Assembly (NCBI RefSeq): GCF_021605415.1
Contig: NZ_WKEQ01000025.1
Coordinates: forward strand, 23,199 to 87,198
Reading direction: 5' to 3'
Length of the DNA stretch: 64,000 nucleotides
Origin: Pseudomonas syringae
GTDB taxonomy: Bacteria; Pseudomonadota; Gammaproteobacteria; Pseudomonadales; Pseudomonadaceae
The notes beneath the pieces were generated by a model. The model saw only the letters and a list, made by a program, of their open reading frames with translations, was not told where the DNA came from and did not search any database. This document shows, in pieces, positions 50,906 to 59,347 of the stretch (its first letter is position 1; each line of letters starts with the position of its first letter). A program made the translations under genes and the position numbers.

Positions 50906-53653
50906 TCGTACTTTGCGCAAGTCCGGCGTTGCATAGCCTTCGGTAAATCGCTGGTAGACAGGCGTTAACAGTTCCAGCGCCTCACGGCAGCGACCTTCAC
51001 GCTGCCATAGCTGCGCGAGGGAGGTTGCACTGCGCAGTTCCCAGGCCAGCGCACCTTGCGCCTGCGCAATCGTCAAAGCCTTCAGTAAAACGCTTTCCGC
51101 TTCCTTGGGATTGTCGGTCGAGAGGTTTTGCGCCCGTGCCCGCAAAATCTCCGCAGTACTCCATCCGGCCGCACCGCTCGTGGCCCGCTCGAACAATTCA
51201 TCGTCGACGAAGCTTGCATCGAGCGTGACCATGATTTCCCTGACCAGGCCGCTCTGGTCTCGCGCTACTCGGGGGGCCGCATCGCCGTCGATCACCTGCG
51301 CATATTGCCGGGCCCACGTATAGAACAGCATTACCGAGTGCCTTTGTGCCTGCTCGAGCAAGAGTTTGAGCAAGGCCCGGGCGTTTTCCCGGTCGCCGTT
51401 GTAATGAGCGATCAGGCAACTGGCCAAGGCCAGGGTGTAACAGATCGAGGTGCCGTGATTGATTTGTACGGCAATGTCCAGCGCCTGTCGCGCGGTGCGC
51501 CAGGCCTGTTCCGGCAGACCCTGCATCCACAACACGCGCGCCAGGACGGTCAGCGAGGCGACGCTCTGGTCGTATTGCACGCCGAAACCGCGACTGAACC
51601 GATTGAGGTGGCCGCTTTGCGCCATCAATTGAATGACTTCCTCGGCGTTGATCCGCGCCTGGTTCTGATCGCCGGCGTAATGCAGGGCGAGTACCCGCAA
51701 TCGACGGGTGCTTAAAGCCAAGGATCGGTCGCCATGATCGCCCAGCCGGTCGAATTGTTCGCTTTGCGCCAGGGCCATTTGGTAATGCCCGCAGCTGAGG
51801 TTGACTGCCATATGCCCGGACACCGCTCGCAACTGACCGACCCGATCCTCGTGCTGTTTGGCGAGCGTGCGGGCGCTGACGAACGCATCGATGGTTTCGG
51901 CAGTACCGCCCCGAGTGTGGTAACCGGCGCTGCCGAGGGCCAGGTTCAACGTGATTGCCAAATGAGGCGACGGTTCACTGCTGTCATTGAGCAAGGTCAG
52001 TGCCTGGCGCACGTAGCCGCCGTGCTCTTTGAGCAGTGACATTTCCTGCCATAAAGGCGTGGACGCGGCTGTCAGGCTGATACCCAGTTGCCGAGATCCA
52101 GCCCCGTTCAAGCCCCAGTCCAATGCCGTGCGCAGATCTTCGAGGCCGCGGGCATAACGCTCGATCCACTGATCAGTCGCGGTAATTTCCCACTGTTCCT
52201 GCGCCTGATGCATCAGCGCCAGGCAGCACTGGGCATGACGTTCGCGGGTCTCGGCGAGTTCATGGGCCTGATCGAGCTTTTCCAGGGCGTAGCGTCGAGT
52301 GGTATCGAGCAGGCGATAGAACACCTCTTCGTCACCGACCTCGACATTGAGCAGCGACTTGGCCACCAGTTGCGTGATGGCTGCCAGCAATTCACGAGGT
52401 TCAATATGCTCGCCGACGATCACGGCGGCAGCAGATTCCAGGGTAAAACCGCCCCGGAAGATGCCCAGCCGACGCAGGCAGGTTTGCTCGCAAAGGCTCA
52501 GCAGGTTGAAGCTCCAGTCGAGCGCTGCACGCAGTGTCTGGTGGCGATGCAGACTGCTTTGCGCGCCGACTGACAGCGCAGGCAAACGGCCTTGCAATTG
52601 CGTCAACAGGTCATTCAAGCCCAGGTTGGCCACTTGCGCCGCCGCCAATTCCAGCGCGAGAGGAATACCGTCCAGCCGTCGACAGATTTCAGTTGCCAGG
52701 GGGATTTCGGCTTCGCTGAGCTCGAAACTGTCGAGGGCCGCCATGGCCCGCTCGACAAACAGTTGCAGCGCCGAAAAATTCATCGCTTCGTGGCGTTCGA
52801 GTACGGCAATCGGTGGCGGGCAATCCAGGGATTCCAGCCGCTGCACGCATTCGCCCTCGGCGCGCAACACTTCACGGCTAGTGGCCAGGATATGCACCTG
52901 CGGAGCGCCCCGCAGTATGTTTTCACTGAGCAAGGCCACGGCATCGATGAGGTGCTCGCAGTTGTCGATGACCAACAGTATTTGTCGCTCGCGCAGGCCG
53001 TTGATCAAACAGGCCATCGGCTCGCCTTCGTCCAGCGCCAGGCCGAGCACGGAAGCCAGGTGCGAACAGATCATCGCGGGATCGTTGATCGGTGCCAGAT
53101 CCAGAAAACGAATGCCGTCGCGGTAGCGGCCAATCAATTGTTCGGCGACGCGCAAGGCCACGGACGTCTTGCCGATACCGCCAGGGCCGACGAGGGTGAT
53201 ACAGCGCTGGCGCGGCAACTGTGCCATCAGGCGGTCGACCAGCGGCTGGCGACCGATCAGGCGAGCGCGGCGCAGGGGCAGATTATGACGGCCAGGCGGA
53301 TTGTCAGTGGGACTTCGGTCGATGGATTCCAGGGCCAGCGGCGCGACAAAACTGTAACCACGCTGGGCCACCGTCACAATGTAGCGCTGCCCGGCCTGAC
53401 CGTCGCCTAATGCCTTGCGCAATGCCGCCATGTGAACGCGCAGATTGATGTCTTCCACGACACTGTCCGGCCAGACCCCGGCGATCAGTTGTTGCTTACT
53501 GACCATTTCGCCGGCGTGATCCAGCAGGATTAACAGAATGTCCATGGCGCGCCGGCCGAGGCGCAGCGGCTGGTCGCCCTCAAGCAACAGGCGTTGTCCG
53601 GGAAAAATCCGATAAGGGCCGAAACCGATGGCCTGGTCGGGGGGAAGACTCAA
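50867..53653 (-). CDS. large STAND-type regulator with C-terminal helical repeats
   Basis: About 928 residues from the TTG at 53653, which has AGGAG 7 bases upstream; the frame stays open to an ATG at 53800, but that segment overlaps promoter-like direct repeats. Residues about 10-105 are an OmpR-like winged helix. The ATPase follows, with GPGGIGKTS, LLVIDNCEHLI, ILATSREVL and GIPLALELAAAQVANLG. From about residue 480 onward, TPR-like helical pairs continue to the end (ALTIAQAQGALAWELRSATSLAQLWQREG). STAND proteins switch on ATP binding when a ligand meets the repeat domain; the ligand is unknown. Confidence 0.85.
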   Translation of the reverse strand: MSLPPDQAIGFGPYRIFPGQRLLLEGDQPLRLGRRAMDILLILLDHAGEMVSKQQLIAGVWPDSVVEDINLRVHMAALRKALGDGQAGQRYIVTVAQRGYSFVAPLALESIDRSPTDNPPGRHNLPLRRARLIGRQPLVDRLMAQLPRQRCITLVGPGGIGKTSVALRVAEQLIGRYRDGIRFLDLAPINDPAMICSHLASVLGLALDEGEPMACLINGLRERQILLVIDNCEHLIDAVALLSENILRGAPQVHILATSREVLRAEGECVQRLESLDCPPPIAVLERHEAMNFSALQLFVERAMAALDSFELSEAEIPLATEICRRLDGIPLALELAAAQVANLGLNDLLTQLQGRLPALSVGAQSSLHRHQTLRAALDWSFNLLSLCEQTCLRRLGIFRGGFTLESAAAVIVGEHIEPRELLAAITQLVAKSLLNVEVGDEEVFYRLLDTTRRYALEKLDQAHELAETRERHAQCCLALMHQAQEQWEITATDQWIERYARGLEDLRTALDWGLNGAGSRQLGISLTAASTPLWQEMSLLKEHGGYVRQALTLLNDSSEPSPHLAITLNLALGSAGYHTRGGTAETIDAFVSARTLAKQHEDRVGQLRAVSGHMAVNLSCGHYQMALAQSEQFDRLGDHGDRSLALSTRRLRVLALHYAGDQNQARINAEEVIQLMAQSGHLNRFSRGFGVQYDQSVASLTVLARVLWMQGLPEQAWRTARQALDIAVQINHGTSICYTLALASCLIAHYNGDRENARALLKLLLEQAQRHSVMLFYTWARQYAQVIDGDAAPRVARDQSGLVREIMVTLDASFVDDELFERATSGAAGWSTAEILRARAQNLSTDNPKEAESVLLKALTIAQAQGALAWELRSATSLAQLWQREGRCREALELLTPVYQRFTEGYATPDLRKVRLLIDTLRDELRI

Positions 53654-53781
53654 CCGTTTGCTCCTGGGTTTTTGTGATGATCCAGCCCCGTTCGACGGGG
53701 AGGCGCAAGACTGTGCCAATGGATGCAGAGCGTCTACTGCAAGGCTTGCGGCATATTCGCCGGGTTGGCGAATCAGTGCAA

Positions 53782-53809
53782 TGTGTCGAACCTGAAACAT
53801 TGTGTCGAA
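53782..53809 (-). promoter_or_regulatory. direct repeats upstream of the large STAND gene
   Basis: On the minus strand TTCGACACA occurs twice exactly (53809-53801 and 53790-53782), with a 19-base period. They lie about 130-155 bases before the TTG start. Tandem half-sites are what OmpR-type winged helices bind, so this may be an autoregulatory site. Confidence 0.45.
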
Positions 53810-53883
53810 TTTGATCCTGCGTGACCTTCAAGGTAACGCGTTTCGGGCCTGTCATCGGCACGGATGCGTGTTTCTACGGGAAA

Positions 53884-53905
53884 AATTAACAACGTTTAAC
53901 TCGTC
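53884..53905 (+). repeat. 22-bp repeat, copy 1 (upstream of the flavodoxin-like gene)
   Basis: These 22 bases (starting AATTAACAACG and ending in TAACTCGTC) are the exact reverse complement of 55128-55149, in the AraC/LysR divergent promoter. The copy lies about 100 bases before the flavodoxin-like start. A shared regulator-binding site is the simplest reading. Confidence 0.7.
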
Positions 53906-54005
53906 CTGCGTCCGACATACGGCCAAGACTGCGCACCATGAAGTTCAGTCGCAGGCGTTGGCCGCGCGGCCACCAGGGAAAGAACCGCGCCGGAGTACGC
54001 CGCAA

Positions 54006-54569
54006 ATGAGCAATGTCGTGGTGATCTATCACAGTGGCTACGGTCACACCCGGGTCATGGCCGAAGCCGTGGCCCGAGGCGTCGAGCGGCATTCAGGCAG
54101 TACCTGCCGGTTGATTGCCGTGGAAGATGTGGACACCCATTGGGAGATTTTGCACAGCGCCGACGCGATCATTTTCGGCGCGCCGACTTACATGGGCAGC
54201 GCCTCGGCGTCGTTCAAGCAATTCATGGACGCCACAGCGGCGTTCTATCTAAGTCGTCCATGGCGCGACAAGCTGGCGGCGGGATTCACCAATTCCGGCA
54301 GCCTGTGCGGTGACAAGCTCAACACCTTGGTGCAAATGGCCGTATTCGCGGCGCAGCATTCGATGATCTGGGTAGGGCTGGATCTGCTGCCGGCACGTTC
54401 GGCGGCTGGTCTTTTCGACGGCCAATTGAACCGTCTCGGCAGCTCGCTCGGGGCGATGTCGCAATCCAATGTCGAACAGTCGCCTGAACACGCACCACCT
54501 CTGGAAGATCGTCACACCGCCGCGCATCTGGGCGAACGCGTGGCGCGCCTGGCCGACCGGTTTTTATAG
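54006..54569 (+). CDS. flavodoxin / WrbA-like NAD(P)H:quinone oxidoreductase
   Basis: This 187-residue product is read from the ATG at 54006. VVIYHSGYGHTRVMAEAVARGVE forms the FMN phosphate-binding loop of the flavodoxin fold. DAIIFGAPTYMGSASASFKQFMDAT and AGFTNSGSLCGDKLNTL are the flavin-contacting loops seen in WrbA and related quinone reductases. It is predicted to reduce quinones by two electrons. It lies between the large STAND gene (divergent) and the AraC gene (convergent). Confidence 0.85.
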   Translation: MSNVVVIYHSGYGHTRVMAEAVARGVERHSGSTCRLIAVEDVDTHWEILHSADAIIFGAPTYMGSASASFKQFMDATAAFYLSRPWRDKLAAGFTNSGSLCGDKLNTLVQMAVFAAQHSMIWVGLDLLPARSAAGLFDGQLNRLGSSLGAMSQSNVEQSPEHAPPLEDRHTAAHLGERVARLADRFL

Positions 54570-54587
54570 ACACTGGCGCCGCCATCT

Positions 54588-54622
54588 TTGATCTTGCAGG
54601 GGCTGCCGCAGGCTGCGATCTG
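54588..54622. repeat. REP-like palindromic element
   Basis: GATC...GGGGCTGCCGCAGGCTGCGATC is a variant of the Pseudomonas REP core GAGCTGCCGAAGGCTGCGATC-type sequence that recurs at 56162-56190, 59986-60038, 61504-61583 and near 62650. It fills the gap between two convergent genes. Confidence 0.55.
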
Positions 54623-54637
54623 TTGATCGATCAGTGA

Positions 54638-55060
54638 CTAGCAGGCGATCGCGTGCGGGATTTGCGCTTTGGTGATCTGACAGCGCCAGGCAAACGGGTT
54701 GATCCCTTCGCTGCGGGTGAACATGTGGCAGAAGTGCGCCTGGTCGCAGAAGCCGCATTCCAGGCTTATTTGTGTCAGGCTCAGGTCGGTGTGACGGATC
54801 AGCAGCTTGGCACGGGAGAGACGCTGGGTGCGGATCCAGTCTTGCGGGGACAATCCGGTACTGCATTTGAACGCGCGGGAAAAATGGCTGCGTGACAGCG
54901 CACAGGCGCTCGCCAGTTCACTGACTTCAAGACTGTCGCCAAGGCGATCGAGGATCAGTTGTTTCACCAGCCGTTCCCGTTGCGGGCTGAGGCCGCCGGT
55001 GCCGGGTTTGCGGGTTTCGCTGGCAGGGGCGAGGGCGACGGTTTGCTGTAAGTGAGCCAT
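54638..55060 (-). CDS. AraC-family transcriptional regulator (DNA-binding domain only)
   Basis: This 140-residue product is read from the ATG at 55060. It consists almost entirely of the AraC double helix-turn-helix (RLVKQLILDRLGDSLEVSELASACALSRSHFSRAFKCSTGLSPQDWIRTQRLSRAKLLIRHTDLSLTQISLECGFCDQAHFCHMFTRSEGINPFAWR). No effector domain is present, as in SoxS/MarA-type short regulators. It is divergent from the LysR gene across 176 bases that contain the 22-bp repeat and tandem CGTTGTTAA half-sites. Confidence 0.85.
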   Translation of the reverse strand: MAHLQQTVALAPASETRKPGTGGLSPQRERLVKQLILDRLGDSLEVSELASACALSRSHFSRAFKCSTGLSPQDWIRTQRLSRAKLLIRHTDLSLTQISLECGFCDQAHFCHMFTRSEGINPFAWRCQITKAQIPHAIAC

Positions 55061-55127
55061 GGCCAATGTCCGTGTCTGAAAGCAATCTTGCGAAGAGCAA
55101 TCATTGTTGGACACGGTTGCGATGGCT

Positions 55128-55159
55128 GACGAGTTAAACGTTGTTAATTCCGTTGTTAA
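55128..55159 (-). promoter_or_regulatory. 22-bp repeat copy 2 and tandem half-sites in the AraC/LysR promoter
   Basis: Bases 55128-55149 are the exact reverse complement of 53884-53905. The 9-mer CGTTGTTAA also occurs at 55139-55147 and 55151-55159, a 12-base period. The site lies 70-100 bases upstream of both divergent genes. Direct half-sites suit an AraC-type protein; the inverted relation to copy 1 suits coordinated control. Confidence 0.7.
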
Positions 55160-55236
55160 CGGGGGAACCAAACGGCCGCTCATCGGGTACAGTGCGCAGC
55201 ACTCACCCCCGGATTGCACAAGAAGGAACCCGCGCC

Positions 55237-56154
55237 ATGAACCGTAACGATCTGCGCCGCGTCGACATGAACCTGCTGGTGATTTTCGAAGCGCTGATGT
55301 TCGAAAAGAACCTCACCCGTGTCGCCGAAAAATTGTTCATGGGCCAACCGGCGGTCAGTGCGGCGCTTGGTCGACTGCGCGATCTGTTCGACGATCCGCT
55401 GCTGCTGCGCAACGGTCGCAGCATGGAACCCACCGCCCGGGCACTGGCGATTCTTGAAGAGCTGCAACCGGCGATGGACGTGATTTCCGGCGCGGTGAGT
55501 CGCGCCAAGGAATTCGATCCGGCAACCAGCTGTGACGTGTTTCGCATTGGCTTATCGGACGACGCCGAGTTCGGCCTGTTTCCGCCGCTGTTGCGCCAGT
55601 TGCAAGAAGAGGCACCGGGGATTGTCGTGGTGGTGCGTCGTGCCAATTACCTGTTGATGCCGGCACTGTTGGCGTCCGGGGAAATCTCCGTGGGCGTGAG
55701 CTACACCACCGATTTGCCGGCGAACGCCAAGCGCAAGAAACTGCGCGACATCCCTTGCAAGGTTCTGCGCGGCGACGACCGTCCCGGCCCGCTGACCCTT
55801 GATGAATACTGCGAACGGCCGCACGCCATGGTGTCGTTCTCCGGTGACTTGAGCGGCAATATCGACCTCGACCTGGCCAAGCTCGGCCGCACCCGTCGCG
55901 TGGTGCTCGGCGTGCCGCAATTCAGCGGCTTGCGCGCATTGCTCGCCGGCACCGAAATGATCGCCACCGTGCCGGATTACGCGGCCTGCGCGTTGGTGGA
56001 TGGCTGCGCGCTGCGCGCCGAAGATCCACCGTTCCCCATCGACGCGGCGCAACTGTCGATGGCCTGGAGCGGGGTGCACGATAACGACCCGGCGGAAAAA
56101 TGGTTGCGTTCGCGGATCAGCCAGTTCATGTCCGTACAGCTCGACATCCGCTGA
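55237..56154 (+). CDS. LysR-family transcriptional regulator
   Basis: This 305-residue product is read from the ATG at 55237, preceded by AAGGA. The winged helix is RRVDMNLLVIFEALMFEKNLTRVAEKLFMGQPAVSAALGRLRDLFDDPLLLRNGR, a NodD-like LysR subgroup. The effector domain follows (DVFRIGLSDDAEFGLFPPLLRQLQEEAPGIVVVVRRANYLLMPALLASGEI). It lies upstream of the DoxX-ABM-amidohydrolase-isochorismatase cluster and is the likely regulator of it. Confidence 0.9.
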   Translation: MNRNDLRRVDMNLLVIFEALMFEKNLTRVAEKLFMGQPAVSAALGRLRDLFDDPLLLRNGRSMEPTARALAILEELQPAMDVISGAVSRAKEFDPATSCDVFRIGLSDDAEFGLFPPLLRQLQEEAPGIVVVVRRANYLLMPALLASGEISVGVSYTTDLPANAKRKKLRDIPCKVLRGDDRPGPLTLDEYCERPHAMVSFSGDLSGNIDLDLAKLGRTRRVVLGVPQFSGLRALLAGTEMIATVPDYAACALVDGCALRAEDPPFPIDAAQLSMAWSGVHDNDPAEKWLRSRISQFMSVQLDIR

Positions 56155-56205
56155 TCCACCCCTGTGGAGCTGCCGAAGGCTGCGATCTTGTGATTGTTGC
56201 AGGAA

Positions 56206-56249
56206 CGCGGAGCGTCCCGGCCTGCATTCCCACGCTGAGCGTGGGAAGG
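56206..56249. repeat. REP element
   Basis: TTCCCACGCTGAGCGTGGGAA (56226-56246) is a tight palindrome of a second Pseudomonas REP family, next to a REP core of the first family at 56162-56190. The 201-base gap between the LysR and DoxX genes holds little else. Confidence 0.65.
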
Positions 56250-56355
56250 ATCAGACCAGGGAATTCGGGGCTTTTACAAATTGAGCACGTACATTCAATT
56301 TTCCTTTACCCCGGCCCGGCACTATCGATTGCAATGATCGATCAAGGGTGCAGCC

Positions 56356-56772
56356 ATGAATGCGGGACAACGGGATAAGCAGGCGCAAGATCTGGGCTTG
56401 CTGTTTTTACGGGTCAGCGCCGGCCTGTTTCTGCTGGGCGTGCACGGCTTGCCCAAATTGCTGGATTTCACCGCGCAGTTGCAACTCATTGAAGACCCGT
56501 TCCACCTCGGTGCCCACCTCACATTGATCCTGGCGATTTTCGCCGAAGTCTTCTGCCCACTACTGATCGTCGCCGGGGTCCTGGTGCGATTGGCGTGCTT
56601 GCCTATTCTGTTTGTGCTGCTGGTGGCGTTGCTGGTCGTGCACCCGCAATGGAGTGTGGCTGAAGGGCAGTTCGGCTGGCTGCTGTTGATCCTGTTCACC
56701 ACTGTATTCATCGCCGGGCCCGGACGGCTGGCGCTCAATGTTCGTTTGCCCGGAGTGTTGCGTTATGCCTGA
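56356..56772 (+). CDS. DoxX-family membrane protein
   Basis: This 138-residue protein has four membrane segments (LGLLFLRVSAGLFLLGVHGLPKLLD; LGAHLTLILAIFAEVFCPLLIVAG; LVRLACLPILFVLLVALLVVH; FGWLLLILFTTVFIAGPGRLALN). The GxHGxxKL motif in helix 1 and the terminal PGRLALN fit the DoxX family. DoxX proteins are linked to thiosulphate:quinone oxidation or redox stress. Its stop overlaps the next gene by 8 bases. Confidence 0.88.
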   Translation: MNAGQRDKQAQDLGLLFLRVSAGLFLLGVHGLPKLLDFTAQLQLIEDPFHLGAHLTLILAIFAEVFCPLLIVAGVLVRLACLPILFVLLVALLVVHPQWSVAEGQFGWLLLILFTTVFIAGPGRLALNVRLPGVLRYA

Positions 56773-57394
56773 AGCCCTTTATCAAACCAAGCCGGGGTCA
56801 GACGAAATCGTCACGCTGATCGTCAAGCACCGGGTCAAGACGGGTTTCGAAGTGCCTTACGAAGCCTGGCTGCGCAACATCGTCGGCGTGGCGGGGCGCA
56901 CGGACGGGCATCTGGGTGTGGACGTGATGCGCAGCAAAAACGGCGGTCTCGACCTGTTCACCTGCGTTCTGCGTTTTCGCTCCACCGAGGCCATGCAGCG
57001 CTGGCTCGACTCGCCGGAGCGCCAGGCACTGATCGACGAAGCCGCGCCGATGCTCGCCGATGGCGACCAGACCGAAATCAATCCGGCCAACGAGTTCTGG
57101 TTTGCGCCCCAGACCGACGCCGCGTCGCCACCGCCACCCCGCTGGAAGCAAGCGGTGATCACTTTGCTGGTCATTCTGCCGCACACCTTGTTCGTGCCGA
57201 TGCTCTGGGGGCCACTGCTGAACCTGCATCCATTGCTCTCCAACTACTTCGTCGCCACGTTCCTTATCACCCTGACCATTGTGTTGTCGGTGGTGTACAT
57301 CTTCATGCCCCCGGTTACGCGTCTGTTCACCCCTTGGCTGCAACCCGGCCAACCGCGTGAACACCTCGAATCCAACGCCAATCCGCCTGTTTGA
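56765..57394 (+). CDS. antibiotic biosynthesis monooxygenase domain fused to membrane helices
   Basis: This 209-residue product is read from the ATG at 56765 inside the DoxX stop region. Residues about 10-110 are an ABM-type dimeric alpha-beta barrel (IVTLIVKHRVKTGFEVPYEAWLRNIVGVAGRTDGHLGVDVMRSKNG; RFRSTEAMQRWLDSPERQALIDEAAPM). Two membrane helices follow (AVITLLVILPHTLFVPMLWGPLL; YFVATFLITLTIVLSVVYIFMPP). The domain should face the cytoplasm, anchored beside DoxX. The oxidised substrate is unknown. Confidence 0.85.
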   Translation: MPEALYQTKPGSDEIVTLIVKHRVKTGFEVPYEAWLRNIVGVAGRTDGHLGVDVMRSKNGGLDLFTCVLRFRSTEAMQRWLDSPERQALIDEAAPMLADGDQTEINPANEFWFAPQTDAASPPPPRWKQAVITLLVILPHTLFVPMLWGPLLNLHPLLSNYFVATFLITLTIVLSVVYIFMPPVTRLFTPWLQPGQPREHLESNANPPV

Positions 57395-57439
57395 AGCAGA
57401 CGGGTTGTATTTCATTTCACTTAAGTCGAAGGAACTGTG

Positions 57440-59278
57440 ATGACCGCCGATCTGATTCTTTTCAATGGCCAATTTCATACCGTAGACCGCGAAAAACCTC
57501 TCGCCAGCGCCGTGGCGATCAAGGACGGCAAATTTGTTGTCGTCGGTAACGACACCCAGGCGATGGCCCTGCGCGGTGCCGGCACTCAGGTCGTTGACCT
57601 CAAGGGCCGCTGCGTCATTCCCGGCCTCAACGACTCGCACTTGCACCTGATCCGTGGCGGTCTGAACTACAACCTGGAATTGCGCTGGGAAGGCGTGCCG
57701 TCGCTGGCCGATGCCCTACGCATGCTCAAGGATCAGGCCGACCGCACACCAACGCCGCAATGGGTGCGTGTGGTCGGTGGCTGGAACGAATTCCAGTTCG
57801 CCGAAAAGCGCATGCCGACCCTCGAAGAGATCAACCAGGCCGCGCCGGACACTCCGGTGTTCATCCTGCACTTGTACGACCGCGCCTTGCTCAACCGCGC
57901 CGCATTGCGCGTGGCGGGCTACACCCGCGATACGCCGAACCCGCCGGGTGGCGAGATTGTTCGCGATGCCAACGGCAATCCGACCGGCATGCTGGTTGCC
58001 CGGCCAAACGCGATGATTCTGTATTCGACCCTCGCCAAAGGGCCGAAGCTGCCGCTGGAATATCAGGTCAACTCGACCCGTCAGTTCATGCGCGAACTCA
58101 ACCGCCTCGGTCTGACCAGCGCCATCGATGCCGGCGGCGGTTTCCAGAACTACCCGGACGACTATCAAGTCATCGAGCAACTGGCCAAGGATGAGCAACT
58201 GACCATCCGCATCGCCTACAACTTGTTCACCCAGAAGCCGAAAGAAGAGCTGACCGATTTCCAGAACTGGACCGGCAGCGTCAAGTTGCACCAGGGCGAT
58301 GACTTCCTGCGCCACAACGGCGCCGGCGAGATGCTGGTGTTCTCCGCTGCCGACTTCGAAGATTTCCTCGAACCTCGTCCGGACTTGCCGCAAACCATGG
58401 AGCAGGAACTGGAGCCGGTGGTGCGTCACTTGGTCGAGCAGCGTTGGCCGTTCCGTTTGCACGCCACCTACAACGAATCGATCAGTCGCATGCTCGATGT
58501 GTTCGAGAAGGTTAACCGCGACATTCCGTTCAACGGCTTGCCGTGGTTCTTCGACCATGCCGAAACCATCACCCCGCAAAACATCGAGCGGGTGAGGGCG
58601 CTGGGCGGCGGTATCGCGATTCAGGATCGCATGGCGTTCCAGGGCGAATATTTCGTCGACCGTTACGGCGCGAAAGCTGCTGAAGCCACGCCGCCGATCA
58701 AACGCATGCTCGCCGAAGGTGTACCGGTCGGCGCCGGCACCGATGCCACGCGGGTGTCCAGCTACAACCCGTGGACTTCGCTGTACTGGATGGTCAGCGG
58801 CCGCACCGTCGGTGGTCTGGCGTTGTACGAAGAAGGTTTGCCGCGCACCACGGCGCTGGAACTGTTCACCCACGGCAGTGCCTGGTTCTCGTCCGAGCAG
58901 GGCAAGAAAGGTCAGATCAAGGTCGGCCAACTGGCGGATCTGGCAGCGCTGAGCGCGGACTTCTTCCACGTCGAGGAAGAAGCGATCAAGTGGATCGAGT
59001 CGGTGCTGACCGTGGTCGGCGGCAAGGTCGTCTATGCGGCTGGTGACTTCCAGGATCTTGGCCCGGCCAGCGTGCCGGTGCTGCCGGACTGGTCGCCGGT
59101 GGTGAAAGTCCCGGGCCACTGGCGCCCGAACTCGCCGTTGCAGGCGCAGGTGCACCAGTGCAGCGGCCCATGCGCCGTGCACACGCACAGCCATGAAAAG
59201 GCGCGGATGTCGAACGCGCCGGTCAGCGACTTCGCCGGTTTCTGGGGCGCGTTCGGCTGTTCCTGCTTCGCCTTCTGA
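57440..59278 (+). CDS. YtcJ-like amidohydrolase
   Basis: This 612-residue metal-dependent amidohydrolase is read from the ATG at 57440, with GAAGGA upstream. It contains GRCVIPGLNDSHLHLIRGG (first metal His-x-His), later WPFRLHATYNESISRMLDVFEKV, WFFDHAETITPQNIERVRALGG, and GAGTDATRVSSYNPW with the terminal metal Asp. The last 40 residues form an unusual Cys/His-rich tail (CSGPCAVHTHSHEK...FGCSCFAF) beyond the usual fold. The substrate is unknown. A short gap of 69 bases with a weak GC hairpin separates it from the next gene. Confidence 0.88.
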   Translation: MTADLILFNGQFHTVDREKPLASAVAIKDGKFVVVGNDTQAMALRGAGTQVVDLKGRCVIPGLNDSHLHLIRGGLNYNLELRWEGVPSLADALRMLKDQADRTPTPQWVRVVGGWNEFQFAEKRMPTLEEINQAAPDTPVFILHLYDRALLNRAALRVAGYTRDTPNPPGGEIVRDANGNPTGMLVARPNAMILYSTLAKGPKLPLEYQVNSTRQFMRELNRLGLTSAIDAGGGFQNYPDDYQVIEQLAKDEQLTIRIAYNLFTQKPKEELTDFQNWTGSVKLHQGDDFLRHNGAGEMLVFSAADFEDFLEPRPDLPQTMEQELEPVVRHLVEQRWPFRLHATYNESISRMLDVFEKVNRDIPFNGLPWFFDHAETITPQNIERVRALGGGIAIQDRMAFQGEYFVDRYGAKAAEATPPIKRMLAEGVPVGAGTDATRVSSYNPWTSLYWMVSGRTVGGLALYEEGLPRTTALELFTHGSAWFSSEQGKKGQIKVGQLADLAALSADFFHVEEEAIKWIESVLTVVGGKVVYAAGDFQDLGPASVPVLPDWSPVVKVPGHWRPNSPLQAQVHQCSGPCAVHTHSHEKARMSNAPVSDFAGFWGAFGCSCFAF

Positions 59279-59347
59279 CATTAATCAAAAAGCGCCGGCC
59301 GCTGTGGTCGGCGCCTCACGCAATAACCATCCAACTGGGAGATTCAC

